Shown here piece by piece: positions 50,449-59,195 of a stretch of 64,000 nucleotides of DNA; within the stretch, counting starts at the first letter, position 1, and every line of letters starts with the position of its first letter. Below the pieces are notes generated by a model that saw only the letters and a program-made list of their open reading frames with translations, ran no database searches and was not told the origin of the DNA. The position numbers and the translations under genes were made by a program. The stretch covers positions 1,038,501-1,102,500 of the forward strand of contig NZ_CP032405.1 of NCBI RefSeq assembly GCF_016806065.1, written 5' to 3'. Source of the stretch: Rhizobium rosettiformans (GTDB taxonomy: Bacteria > Pseudomonadota > Alphaproteobacteria > Rhizobiales > Rhizobiaceae).

Positions 50449-51356
50449 CAGGCGTTCCTTTCCTGGGCGAGCATGCGGACGATGAAGAGCGAGATGAAGA
50501 CCATCATGATGAGGAACAGCACGACCGCGATCGAAGCGCCGTAACCCATGCGGAAGCCGTATTCGGAGAGTGCCTGCTCATACATGAAGTAGGAGAGCAC
50601 CTGGCTCGACCCGTAGGGTCCGCCGGCCGTCATGATGGAGACAAGGTCGAAGGAACGCAGCGAGCCGATGACGGTCACGACCATGGCAATGAAGGTGGCC
50701 GGAGCCAGCTGCGGCAGGATCACGTACCAGAGCAGCTTCAGACCCTTGGCGCCGTCCATGCGCGCGGCTTCCACCTGTTCCGGATTGATGTTGTTGAGAC
50801 CGGTCAGATAAAGGATCATGCAATAGGCCGTCTGCGGCCAAAGGCCTGCGACGATGATGCCGTAGGTGACGTAGCGCTCATCGGCGAGCACAGCGATCTG
50901 GCTGCCAAACAGCACTTCCGTGAGCTTCGCGAACAGGCCGAAATCCGGCGCGTAAAACCACGTGAACATCAGACCGACGACGACCTGGCTGATCACGAAG
51001 GGAAAGAAGAACAGCGACTTGTAGAGCCGGATGCCGGTGACCGTCTGGTTGAGGAAGAGCGCAACGGCCAAGCCCGCCGGGATCGACAGGAGATAGAGCA
51101 CCAGCCAAATCACGTTGTTGTAGAGCGACGTGTAAAAGGAATCATCATCCATGAGCTCGGCATAGTTGCCGAAGCCAATCCAGGTCATGGCGCCGAGACC
51201 GTCCCAGTCGTGAAAGCTGATCCAGATCGACTCGAAGATCGGGACGAGCACGTAGATCAGGAACATCAGCATGCCGGGCGCCAGGAACAGGAACGGCGCG
51301 TATTTTTGCTGGTTTCGCTTCCAGAAGCCGGACGACGAAGGAACGGTGTTGCTCAT
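50448..51356 (-). CDS. Sugar ABC permease, LacF-like
   Basis: A 302-residue CUT1 permease with six hydrophobic segments (first at YAPFLFLAPGMLMFLIYVLV) and an EAA loop AARMDGAKGLKLLWYVILP near residue 205. The ATG at 51356 is chosen because upstream codons are not family-like. It follows the binding-protein gene by 90 bases, the only sizeable gap in the operon, which would allow separate message stabilities. Confidence 0.92.
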   Translation of the reverse strand: MSNTVPSSSGFWKRNQQKYAPFLFLAPGMLMFLIYVLVPIFESIWISFHDWDGLGAMTWIGFGNYAELMDDDSFYTSLYNNVIWLVLYLLSIPAGLAVALFLNQTVTGIRLYKSLFFFPFVISQVVVGLMFTWFYAPDFGLFAKLTEVLFGSQIAVLADERYVTYGIIVAGLWPQTAYCMILYLTGLNNINPEQVEAARMDGAKGLKLLWYVILPQLAPATFIAMVVTVIGSLRSFDLVSIMTAGGPYGSSQVLSYFMYEQALSEYGFRMGYGASIAVVLFLIMMVFISLFIVRMLAQERNA

Positions 51357-51446
51357 GGCGGCACCTCTGAAGGTCAAGGGAAACGGCAACCGGATGCCAT
51401 GGGCCCCAGGGAGACCCACAGCACCCGGCGCAGGGAGCTCTATGGC

Positions 51447-52679
51447 TTACTTGTGAACGCGGGCCCGAACCTTTTCGAGACGCTCCAGGATGGCGTCCAG
51501 ACGCTCAGGCTTGACCATGAACTCCTGGAAGCCTTCCATGCCGGCCTTTGCCATTTCGGCATTGGCATCGCGGTCATAGAACTGTGCGAGCGCGTAAGCA
51601 TTCGACAGCATCTCGAAACCGGCATTGAGGAACGGGTCCGCCGGCTTCTCGGCCTGGTTGTTCACCGGCAGCTGGCCGAGCGTCGCGTTCATCTTGGTCT
51701 GCGCTTCCGGCGAAGCGAGGTAGGCGAGGAACTTCTTCGCGTCTTCCTTGTTCTTCGCGCCCGACGGGATGTGGAACGTGTCGGTCGGGGCCTCTTCCGA
51801 CATCGGAATGCCAGCCGTGATTTCCGGGAACTGCATGAAGCCGATCTGGTCTTCCGTCAGGCCGCCATCCTTCATCGTGGCAACCGCGAAGTTGCCCATC
51901 AGATACATCGCAGCCTTGCCCTGAACCATTTGCGGAATGGCATCCTGCCAGTCGATCGCGGCATGGTTTTCGTTGAAGTAGCCGGCATTGACCAGCTCGC
52001 CCCACTTCTCGAACACGGCCTTCACGCGCGGATCGGTGTAGGGGACTTTGCCCGAGGTCAGTTCCATGTGGAACTCGTAGCCGTTGACGCGCAGGTTGAG
52101 ATAGTCGAACCAGCCGCCGGTCGGCCAGAGCGCCTTGGTGCCAATGGTGATCGGTGTGATGCCGGCCGTCTTCAGCTTTTCGCAGGCGGCCAGGAATTCG
52201 GCCCAGTTCTTCGGCGGCTCGATGCCCTGTTCGGCGAAGATGTCCTTACGGTAGTAGATGCCCCACTGGTAATAGGTGTAGGGCACGCCCCACTTCTTGC
52301 CATCGATGGTCATCGAAGCGGAAGCGGACTTCAGCTGCTCGTTCAGGCCATTGGCTTCCCAGACGTCGGAAACGTCTTCGAACAGGCCGGCCTTGACGAA
52401 GGGCTCCATGCGGTTGCCAGCATACCATGCGGCAACATCGGGCGCGTCAGCGGTCAAGAAATTGCGGATGGCGGACTTGTAGCCTTCGTGGTCGAAGTTG
52501 TTCCACTTGACCGTGATGTCTGGGTTAGCCTTCTGGAAATCGGCGATCAGCTCTTCCATCGCCTTTTTCGGCGCCGGATCAGAGTGGTCGGAATTGAGAA
52601 TGATCTCACCGGCAAAAGCGGTGGACGACAGAAGGGCAGCACCCAGAGCGAATGCGCTCAGGCTTTTGAAAAGGGTCAT
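51447..52679 (-). CDS. Sugar-binding lipid-free periplasmic protein, LacE-like
   Basis: A 410-residue CUT1 substrate-binding protein. The signal peptide ends around residue 23 (SSTAFA-GE). The mature part starts with EIILNSDHSD and contains PDVAAWYAGNRMEPFVKAGLFEDVSD, typical of family-1 sugar-binding proteins. GGAGGG lies before the ATG at 52679; the longer frame has no merit. First gene of the operon. Its neighbours point to alpha- and/or beta-galactosides as ligand, as in the lacEFGZK operon of Agrobacterium radiobacter. Confidence 0.93.
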   Translation of the reverse strand: MTLFKSLSAFALGAALLSSTAFAGEIILNSDHSDPAPKKAMEELIADFQKANPDITVKWNNFDHEGYKSAIRNFLTADAPDVAAWYAGNRMEPFVKAGLFEDVSDVWEANGLNEQLKSASASMTIDGKKWGVPYTYYQWGIYYRKDIFAEQGIEPPKNWAEFLAACEKLKTAGITPITIGTKALWPTGGWFDYLNLRVNGYEFHMELTSGKVPYTDPRVKAVFEKWGELVNAGYFNENHAAIDWQDAIPQMVQGKAAMYLMGNFAVATMKDGGLTEDQIGFMQFPEITAGIPMSEEAPTDTFHIPSGAKNKEDAKKFLAYLASPEAQTKMNATLGQLPVNNQAEKPADPFLNAGFEMLSNAYALAQFYDRDANAEMAKAGMEGFQEFMVKPERLDAILERLEKVRARVHK

Positions 52680-52828
52680 GTTTTCCTCCCTATGACCGTT
52701 ATGCATGGCATTGCGGAGCTCTGGCCCCGGATCCCACCGGAGCGGACTTCCCAGCTCTGCTTGATCATCGGGCTCAAACCCGTAATAATCTACCGAGTTT
52801 TCATCGAACTTTTCCGGGATCCTAAGAT
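52680..52828. promoter_or_regulatory. Divergent control region, galactoside operon / AraC regulator
   Basis: 149 bases between the binding-protein start and the regulator start, necessarily carrying both promoters and AraC-type operator sites. Two GGATCC-centred words (around 52730 and 52818) are visible, but I cannot assign half-sites with confidence. Confidence 0.5.
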
Positions 52829-53752
52829 TTGGAACATGTGAAGCCGCTTCTAGAGGACGAATCAGTTCCGGTTCATCCGGATCACGACCCACGGCACCCG
52901 CTGGTCATCTTCGGCGACCACCGGTTTTGTGCTGGCGAAAATCTGACGGTCCAGCGGATGGCAGGCCCGCACATGCACAGCCAGATCGAACTCAACTTCG
53001 TTCTATCGGGCCATATGACCTACTGGTTCGATGGCCGTGAATTGACGGTGGACGAGGGACGCCTTTGCCTGTTCTGGGGCATGATCCCGCATCAGGTGAT
53101 CGACAGACAGGAGGGCACCCGCTTCGTCTGCCTTTACGTGCCGATGTCGGTCTTCCTTGGCCTGGCCAATCTGAGCCGGTTCCGAGATGCCGTCTTTCGC
53201 GGCGCGATGATCGAAGCGCTTGAGATCCGGTCCTGGGACCGTGATATCTTTCAGCGCTGGCGCGAGGAACTTCTGGCCGGCGACGAGAACCTGACCGAGA
53301 TTGTGCGCAACGAACTGACGGCACGCGTCCTCAGGATCGAACGGGACGGCTGGCGCGATCTGCGCGAAGAAGGCTCGGCGATCGCGAGCTTCAGCGCCAA
53401 CGACAGCGAACGCGTCGAACACATTGAACGCATGCTGCGCTTCATTGCCGAACATGCGCTCGAAAACATCTCCGCAGATGACGTGGGCAATGCGGTGGGC
53501 CTTCACCCGAACTACGCCATGTCGATCTTCAAGCGCGCCGTGGGCCACACGATCAACCAGGCGATCGTGCGCCATCGCCTCGACACTGCCCAGTCCCTGC
53601 TGATCTCGACCGATCTGTCGATCACCGATGTCGCCTTCGAAAGCGGCTTCGGATCGGTCTCTCGCTTCTACGAGGCCTTCAGCCAGCGTTTTGTCGAAAA
53701 GCCGACCGCCTTCCGTCGACGCATGCGCTCGAAAGGCGCGCCGCCGGCCTGA
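52829..53752 (+). CDS. AraC-family activator with cupin sensor (MelR-like)
   Basis: A 307-residue protein. The N-terminal cupin sugar-sensing domain (residues about 25-115) has HMHSQIELNFVLSGHMTYWFDG. The C-terminal pair of helix-turn-helices (about 200-300) has SADDVGNAVGLHPNYAMSIFKRAVG and the family signature ITDVAFESGFGSVSRFYEAF. The start is TTG at 52829 or GTG at 52838; neither has a strong ribosome site. Divergent from the galactoside operon and most likely its activator, in the way MelR controls melibiose genes. Confidence 0.92.
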   Translation: MEHVKPLLEDESVPVHPDHDPRHPLVIFGDHRFCAGENLTVQRMAGPHMHSQIELNFVLSGHMTYWFDGRELTVDEGRLCLFWGMIPHQVIDRQEGTRFVCLYVPMSVFLGLANLSRFRDAVFRGAMIEALEIRSWDRDIFQRWREELLAGDENLTEIVRNELTARVLRIERDGWRDLREEGSAIASFSANDSERVEHIERMLRFIAEHALENISADDVGNAVGLHPNYAMSIFKRAVGHTINQAIVRHRLDTAQSLLISTDLSITDVAFESGFGSVSRFYEAFSQRFVEKPTAFRRRMRSKGAPPA

Positions 53753-53764
53753 GCAGCTATGCCG

Positions 53765-54853
53765 TTATCGAGCGGCAATCGCCGAAAGCTTCGGCATGGC
53801 GACGTAAGGGCACCAGTCCTTGAAACCGATGATGCGGCGGACGATCTTTTCTGCGTGGTTGCCGGCGATATCGCACAATCTGTGGTCCAGATAGGGATTG
53901 AGAAAACGCTCGAGCGTGGTCGCGACATAGGCCTCGGCCTCCGCGCCCAGACCATGCAAGCGGAAACCGGGCACGACTTCCTCGCGGTAAATCTCCTCCA
54001 GTTCAGCACGGATCGCGGGATCGGCCAGGATATCCTTGACGCATTCCGTCTGCGGCCGGCCTTGCCCCTGCCAGCTATCGGCAAGCACGGTATGGCCGAG
54101 ATTGAGAATATGCAGCTTCAGCCTCTCATACAGCGTCAGTTCGTCGACGAGCTTGATGCAAGGATGCTCGCAGGGAAGGGTCAGTCCAGGCTGGCGCTCG
54201 ATCGCCCAGATCGCATAGGGCTCCGCAATCGCACCCGCAGGCTCGATCGGCTCGGAGACGATGCGGTCAACCAGCGTGTTTCCCCAGATGACACGGTCCG
54301 TCAGCCAGGAAACGAACAGCGCGTCGGGAATATGCCTGCTTGCGAGATCAACGATCAGTCGCCGAAGAACCTCGCCGTTTCGCGAGATCAGCTCACAGGG
54401 CAAGATGGTCACCGGCATCCCGCCGCTGCGGAAACGCGCATGCAGCAATGCCAGGAGCTTCATCGGAAAAGAACGCGGAACACCGTCGACCGTGTCCCCG
54501 TCAACCAGCGCATAACCCTTGTCTCCGGTATTGCTGAGAATGACACGCGCCTCTTCGACGAAGATCCGGGTGACCTCCTCCCAATTGGCCGCGGTGGACA
54601 GCGACCGACTGACCGATCGCACGCGCAACTCCCGCTCCACGGGCTTTCCGTCTTCCAGCCCCCTGATGATGACCGGAAACCCTTCGGGCGCCGACAAGGC
54701 CCCGATCCGCCCGGCCCGGGAGGCATCGCCGCTCGTCTGCACGACGGTGATCGGTCCCAGCGCCCTTCCCGTCTTCATCGCTTCGCTGACAAAGAGATCG
54801 GCATGCGCCTGGAGAAATCGGCTCGTGCCGAATTGCAGGATCGGCGTCGTCAT
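53765..54853 (-). CDS. Mannitol dehydrogenase-family oxidoreductase (UxaB-like, short)
   Basis: A 362-residue NAD-dependent polyol/uronate dehydrogenase related to tagaturonate reductase UxaB. It has ILQFGTSRFLQAH at the N-terminus, ILPCELISRNG, a TLVDRIV loop and the catalytic Lys-Asn-His in KLHILNLGH. E. coli UxaB is about 480 residues; this protein ends soon after the RFLNPYLDHRL segment and lacks the last hundred or so residues, either a natural short branch or a trimmed gene. Its ATG is three bases after the regulator stop, so both are one unit. It may interconvert tagaturonate and altronate or act on a related keto-sugar acid. Confidence 0.82.
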   Translation of the reverse strand: MTTPILQFGTSRFLQAHADLFVSEAMKTGRALGPITVVQTSGDASRAGRIGALSAPEGFPVIIRGLEDGKPVERELRVRSVSRSLSTAANWEEVTRIFVEEARVILSNTGDKGYALVDGDTVDGVPRSFPMKLLALLHARFRSGGMPVTILPCELISRNGEVLRRLIVDLASRHIPDALFVSWLTDRVIWGNTLVDRIVSEPIEPAGAIAEPYAIWAIERQPGLTLPCEHPCIKLVDELTLYERLKLHILNLGHTVLADSWQGQGRPQTECVKDILADPAIRAELEEIYREEVVPGFRLHGLGAEAEAYVATTLERFLNPYLDHRLCDIAGNHAEKIVRRIIGFKDWCPYVAMPKLSAIAAR

Positions 54854-54856
54854 GGC

Positions 54857-55744
54857 TCAGGCGGGCTCCTGGATGGATTGCAGCAATGTTTCGCGCGCCG
54901 ATTTCAGGTGCTGCCGGCAGGCCTTCTCGATCGCCGCCGCATCGCGAGAAAAAAGCGCGCCGATATAGTCGAGGTGCTCTTCCAGCGCTCGCTGGTTGCG
55001 CGCCCGCGCATTCGTCTTGTTCCACTGGTAGTGATAGTGGAAGACGATCGCGATAATGTCGTAGAAATCGATGATGAAGCGGTTGCTCGATGCCTTCTGG
55101 ACGAGCAGGTGGAACCGCTCGTCGAGCTCCGAAAACTCCGTGTAGCGATTGTCGATATCGGCCAACAACGCATGATGCTGTGCCTCGACGGCCTTTAGCT
55201 CGGCCCAGGCCGGATGATCCGCCGCCAGATGGACGAAAGCGGCCGCAGAGCGCAGTTCGAACATCTCGCGGACTTCGGTGAGTTCGAGCGCAAACTCACG
55301 GGTGAAGCCCTTCAGCACCCAATGGCTGTTCGGCCGTTTCTCGATCAGTCCGAAGCGACTGAAGCGAATGAGGAATTCCCGCACGCTGGTCGTTCCAATG
55401 CCGATTTCACGAGCGAGCTCCAGCTCGTTGATCTGCATGCCCGGCTGCGCACCGCCGGCCAGGATCCGGCGCATGAAGCTACGCTCGATGATTTCCGACA
55501 GAGAGTTGGTTTCTTCGTCCGGGAAATAGTCGCCCTGCCCCGGCCGACGCAGCACCGTCTTGGATCGCTTGTCCCAGGCAACCAGCCCGACTTCGCCGAG
55601 CCGCGTCAGAACGGCCCGCACTGTGGTCCGGCTAACGCTGAGCAGCCCGCAAAGCTCCGGCTCCGAGGGAAGTGTGTCCGTTTCCTCGATCAGCTTCAGC
55701 GTGCGGTTGTAGGCGTCCTTGAAGACGGTGTTCTGCTTGGCCAT
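54857..55744 (-). CDS. GntR-family regulator with two winged-helix domains and FCD domain
   Basis: A 295-residue regulator. The first winged helix (residues about 25-57) reads LPSEPELCGLLSVSRTTVRA, the classic GntR recognition region. A second, separate one (about 89-136) reads LELAREIGIGTTSVREFLIR. An all-helical FCD effector domain follows, with likely metal ligands in ELDERFH, EEHLDYI and RQHLKSA. Two DNA-binding heads in one GntR chain are unusual. The ATG at 55744 lies divergent from the UxaA-type gene and upstream of the UxaB-like gene, so it probably controls the whole sugar-acid locus; shared TTTATCG half-sites support this. Confidence 0.9.
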   Translation of the reverse strand: MAKQNTVFKDAYNRTLKLIEETDTLPSEPELCGLLSVSRTTVRAVLTRLGEVGLVAWDKRSKTVLRRPGQGDYFPDEETNSLSEIIERSFMRRILAGGAQPGMQINELELAREIGIGTTSVREFLIRFSRFGLIEKRPNSHWVLKGFTREFALELTEVREMFELRSAAAFVHLAADHPAWAELKAVEAQHHALLADIDNRYTEFSELDERFHLLVQKASSNRFIIDFYDIIAIVFHYHYQWNKTNARARNQRALEEHLDYIGALFSRDAAAIEKACRQHLKSARETLLQSIQEPA

Positions 55745-55895
55745 GGCTCTGCCTAGGTTGAAATGATGCACACGTGACGATCTTTTGCCTCATGGCGCAA
55801 GACGTGGCTTCGCGCAACGGAAACCACCGATTGCGGTGGCCCTGCCTCCGCGTGGTCTTGGTCTAAACCTCCCGCTCCCGATCAAAGCAAATTGT

Positions 55896-55948
55896 TCTTT
55901 ATCGATATCATACCCATTGACGACCAACTGTCTATTGCCGATAAAAGA
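55896..55948. promoter_or_regulatory. TTTATCG/CGATAAA half-sites upstream of the UxaA-type gene
   Basis: TCTTTATCGATA at 55896-55907 and CCGATAAAAG at 55938-55947. The TTTATCG/CGATAAA core recurs upstream of the sugar-binding protein gene at 59101-59127. Candidate operators for the tandem-domain GntR regulator encoded next door. Confidence 0.55.
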
Positions 55949-55994
55949 CAAAACACAGGATCCGGTACTGCCGGACGCATGGGAGAAACATCGG

Positions 55995-57500
55995 GTGTCA
56001 AAACCAGCCTGCATCCTGCTGTCGCAGGACGATAATGTTGCCGTGACCACTGTTGCGATCGAAGCCGGGCATGTCCTGCCGGGCGGCGCGCCGGCAGCGG
56101 CGAAGATTGATCCTGGCCACAAGGTGGCGGTTCGAGCCATCCACAAGGGCGAGCCGGTCGTCAAATATGCCCAGGCGATCGGTCGCGCCACGACGGACAT
56201 TGCAGCCGGCGACCACGTCCATTCCCACAATCTCGCCTTCGATGAAGATCGCCTCTCGGTGAGCGGCCTTGCCCAGCCCGAAACGGCGACGGCTGCCGAC
56301 AAGGGCCGCACCTTCATGGGCTATCGACGTGCCGACGGACGCGCTGCAACCCGCAACTACATCGGTATCATCGCCAGCGTGAACTGTTCCACCACCGTCT
56401 GTCGGGCGATCGCGGATGCCGCGAACCGCACCATCCTGCCGCATTACGAGGGCATCGACGGCTTCGTGCCGATCGTCCACGACCAGGGCTGCGGCATGAG
56501 CTCAACCGGCGACGGCATGCGCACGCTGCACAGAACGATAGCCGGCTACACAAGACATGTGAATTTCGGCGGCGTACTGATGGTCGGCCTAGGCTGCGAA
56601 GTGAACCAACTGACGCTTTACGGCCAAAGCGGAGCAGGTGCTTCGAAACGTCACTTCAACATCCAGGATGCAGGCGGATCCCGCCGCGCGGTGGAGAACG
56701 CGCTTTCGATCCTCAAAGAGATCGCAGCCGAAGTCGGCACCATGCGCCGCGAGCCGATCTCCGTCAGCGAAATCATCGTTGGCCTACAATGCGGTGGCTC
56801 CGATGGCCTGTCCGGCATCACCGCCAATCCGGCGCTCGGCGTTGCCGTCGATATTCTGGCAGGAGCCGGCGGCACAGCGATCCTCTCCGAGACCTCGGAA
56901 ATCTATGGCGCCGAACACCTCCTGCGCAGCCGCGCCGTCAACGAGGACGTCGCTATCAAGCTCGACGGCCTGATCTCCTGGTGGGAGGCCTATGTCGCCC
57001 AGCATGGCGCATCCCTCGACAACAATCCCTCGCCCGGCAACAAGAAAGGTGGCCTGACCACCATTCTCGAGAAATCCCTCGGCGCCGTGGCCAAGGGCGG
57101 ACGCTCGCCGCTGACCGCCGTCTACAATTACGCGGAACGCGTCACCGAACACGGCCTCGTCTTCATGGACACACCCGGCTACGACCCGGTTTCGGCGACC
57201 GGCCAGGTGGCAGGCGGCGCAAATGTGATTGCCTTCACCACCGGCCGTGGCTCCTGCTTCGGCTCGCGCCCCGTGCCGTCGATCAAGCTGACGAGCAACA
57301 CAGCACTCTACAAGTCGATGGAAGAGGACATGGACATCGACTGCGGCGTCATCGCCACGGGTGACGCCAGCGTCTCGGGCCTCGGCCGCGACATCTTCGA
57401 CCTGATCATCGAGACCGCCTCCGGCCAGAAGACCAAGAGCGAACTCTTCGGTTACGGCGACAACGAATTCGTGCCGTGGCACCTCGGCGCCACGCTCTGA
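55995..57500 (+). CDS. UxaA-family sugar-acid dehydratase
   Basis: A 501-residue full-length UxaA/altronate dehydratase-type enzyme. An N-terminal SAF domain (about residues 10-95, with the GDHVHSHNLAF strand) precedes the catalytic domain from about 110. The latter has FMGYRRADGRAATRNYIGI, the conserved Cys in VNCSTTVCRAIAD, HDQGCGMSSTGDG, GLGCEVNQ, LQCGGSDG and GRGSCFGSRPVPSIK. Such enzymes dehydrate altronate or galactarate, and relatives may act on other sugar acids. A GTG start at 55995 is chosen for its GGGAGAA site and family length. First gene of a plus-strand run ending at the alcohol dehydrogenase. Confidence 0.88.
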   Translation: MSKPACILLSQDDNVAVTTVAIEAGHVLPGGAPAAAKIDPGHKVAVRAIHKGEPVVKYAQAIGRATTDIAAGDHVHSHNLAFDEDRLSVSGLAQPETATAADKGRTFMGYRRADGRAATRNYIGIIASVNCSTTVCRAIADAANRTILPHYEGIDGFVPIVHDQGCGMSSTGDGMRTLHRTIAGYTRHVNFGGVLMVGLGCEVNQLTLYGQSGAGASKRHFNIQDAGGSRRAVENALSILKEIAAEVGTMRREPISVSEIIVGLQCGGSDGLSGITANPALGVAVDILAGAGGTAILSETSEIYGAEHLLRSRAVNEDVAIKLDGLISWWEAYVAQHGASLDNNPSPGNKKGGLTTILEKSLGAVAKGGRSPLTAVYNYAERVTEHGLVFMDTPGYDPVSATGQVAGGANVIAFTTGRGSCFGSRPVPSIKLTSNTALYKSMEEDMDIDCGVIATGDASVSGLGRDIFDLIIETASGQKTKSELFGYGDNEFVPWHLGATL

Positions 57501-57528
57501 CGTCGACAACAGGACACTGGATACCAGC

Positions 57529-58548
57529 ATGAAGACGAGACGCATCGGAAAGACCGCCCTCGAAGTGACCGAATACTCATTCGGCACGGCCCCACTCGGC
57601 GGCCTCTATCGCCCCTGCCCCCGCGATGTCGGCATCGCTACCCTGCAGGCCGCCTGGGATCACGGCATCCGCTATTTCGATACGGCGCCCCATTACGGCT
57701 TTGGCCAGGCCGAGCGTTATGTCGGCGACTTCCTGCGCGACAAGCCGGAGGACAGCTATGTGCTCTCGACCAAGGTTGGCCGTCTGCTGGCGCCCGTGCC
57801 GAAGGACCAGATCCCGAATGTCGGCTTTGTCGATCCGCTGCCCTTCAAGCTGGTTTACGACTACAGCTATGACGGCATCATGCGCTCGGTCGATTTCAGC
57901 TACGCCCGCCTCGGTCTCAATCGCATCGACATCCTCTATGTCCACGATATCGGCGTCTATACCCATGGCCGCGAGGTCAACGATCGCTATGTGAAGCAGT
58001 TGCGCGACGGCGGCTACAAGGCGCTCGACCAGCTGAAATCCTCTGGCGCGATCAAGGCCTTCGGCCTCGGCGTCAATGAAGTCCCCGCCTGCCTGGAGAT
58101 GATGGCTGACATCAATATCGACGTCATCCTGATGGCCGGCCGCTATTCGCTGCTCGACCGCTCTGCCGTCGAGGAACTGCTACCGCTCTGCGAAAAGCGC
58201 GGCACCTCGATCACCGCCGGCGGCGTGTTCAATTCCGGTATCCTGGCGACAGGTGCCGTTCCAGGCGCGCATTTCGACTATACCCCCGCGACCGACGAGG
58301 TGCTCGCCAAGGTGCGCGCCATGGAAGACCTGGCGAAACAAGCCGGCAAGCCTCTCGCCCAGTTTGCAATGCAGTTCCCGCTGCACCATCCGGCCGTCGC
58401 CTCCGTCATCATCGGCACGGCAAAGCCGGAAAGCCTCGATCGCAACATGGCGCTGACATCAGAAGAACTGCCTGCCTCCGCCTTCGCGCCGTTCGACGCT
58501 CACACACTGGTCGCCCCGCCGCTCGGCGACGCGCCAGTGCGGGAATAG
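57529..58548 (+). CDS. Aldo/keto reductase (L-fucose / D-threo-aldose 1-dehydrogenase-like)
   Basis: A 339-residue TIM-barrel oxidoreductase with the family tetrad Asp51, Tyr56, Lys82 and His139 (YFDTAPHYG, STKVGR, YVHDIG). The length and the VFNSGILATG and PLHHPAVASVIIGTAKPE segments match D-threo-aldose 1-dehydrogenase, which oxidises L-fucose, D-arabinose or L-galactose at C1 to the lactone. FucU next door strongly suggests L-fucose or its 6-hydroxy analogue L-galactose. It follows the dehydratase by 28 bases and precedes fucU by 10. Confidence 0.9.
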   Translation: MKTRRIGKTALEVTEYSFGTAPLGGLYRPCPRDVGIATLQAAWDHGIRYFDTAPHYGFGQAERYVGDFLRDKPEDSYVLSTKVGRLLAPVPKDQIPNVGFVDPLPFKLVYDYSYDGIMRSVDFSYARLGLNRIDILYVHDIGVYTHGREVNDRYVKQLRDGGYKALDQLKSSGAIKAFGLGVNEVPACLEMMADINIDVILMAGRYSLLDRSAVEELLPLCEKRGTSITAGGVFNSGILATGAVPGAHFDYTPATDEVLAKVRAMEDLAKQAGKPLAQFAMQFPLHHPAVASVIIGTAKPESLDRNMALTSEELPASAFAPFDAHTLVAPPLGDAPVRE

Positions 58549-58558
58549 GGGGCGTATC

Positions 58559-59005
58559 ATGCTGAAGGGCATCCACCCCCTGCTCGGACCCGATCTGCTG
58601 CATGCCATCGCCACCATGGGCCATGGCGACGAGATCGTCATCGCCGATGGCAACTTCCCTGCCTCCACCATGGGACCGCCGGTGATCCGGGCAGATGGCG
58701 TCGGTGCCGTCGAGATTCTGGAAGCGATCCTCGCCCACATGCCGCTCGACCAGTTCGTCGAGGATGCGGCCTGGCGCATGCAGGTGGTCGGTGACCCGCA
58801 TGCGGTCCCGGAGATCTGCGCCGAATTCCAGTCGGTGATCACGAAACTGGCCGGCGACGTCCAGCTGGAAAGCCTTGAACGCTTCGCCTTTTATGAGCGT
58901 GCACAGACAGCGGCCTACATCGTAGCCACCACGGAATTACGGATCTACGGCAACGTCATCCTGAAGAAGGGTGTCGTCTATCCGGAAGAGGTTCACCGCG
59001 TCTGA
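58559..59005 (+). CDS. fucU: L-fucose mutarotase (RbsD/FucU family)
   Basis: A 148-residue protein that follows E. coli FucU over most of its length: MLKGIHPLLGPDLLHAIATMGHGDEIV, the catalytic His in that segment, the FPASTMGPPVIRADG loop, RFAFYERAQ, and a YGNVILKKGV C-terminus. It interconverts alpha and beta anomers of L-fucose (related enzymes act on other pyranoses). The ATG is 10 bases after the reductase stop. This is the best substrate clue in the locus. Confidence 0.93.
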   Translation: MLKGIHPLLGPDLLHAIATMGHGDEIVIADGNFPASTMGPPVIRADGVGAVEILEAILAHMPLDQFVEDAAWRMQVVGDPHAVPEICAEFQSVITKLAGDVQLESLERFAFYERAQTAAYIVATTELRIYGNVILKKGVVYPEEVHRV

Positions 59006-59100
59006 GAAGGCTCGGAATGCCCTGGAAATGAGGGCGAAAGAGGTTTGGAGGAGACCGCTTTTGCCAGCTTGCAATCTCCAGAATGCTGGAGTAGCGTGCC

Positions 59101-59127
59101 TCGATAAAATGTTTTTTATCGATAAAG
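59101..59127. promoter_or_regulatory. Operator candidate upstream of the sugar-binding protein
   Basis: Overlapping inverted repeats: CGATAAAA-TGTT-TTTTATCG (59102-59121) and the perfect palindrome TTTATCGATAAA (59115-59126). It sits 70-95 bases before the binding-protein start. The core matches the sites at 55896-55948. Confidence 0.6.
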
Positions 59128-59195
59128 ATCGTTCTGGTTGCGTACTGCGGCACGATCTCACCGGAGGAACAGGACGCGTTGAGAGGAGAACCCAA

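Noticed and set aside
52680..52828. GGATCC-centred words as AraC operator half-sites
   Set aside because: Only six-base palindromes with different flanks; AraC proteins normally bind longer direct repeats.
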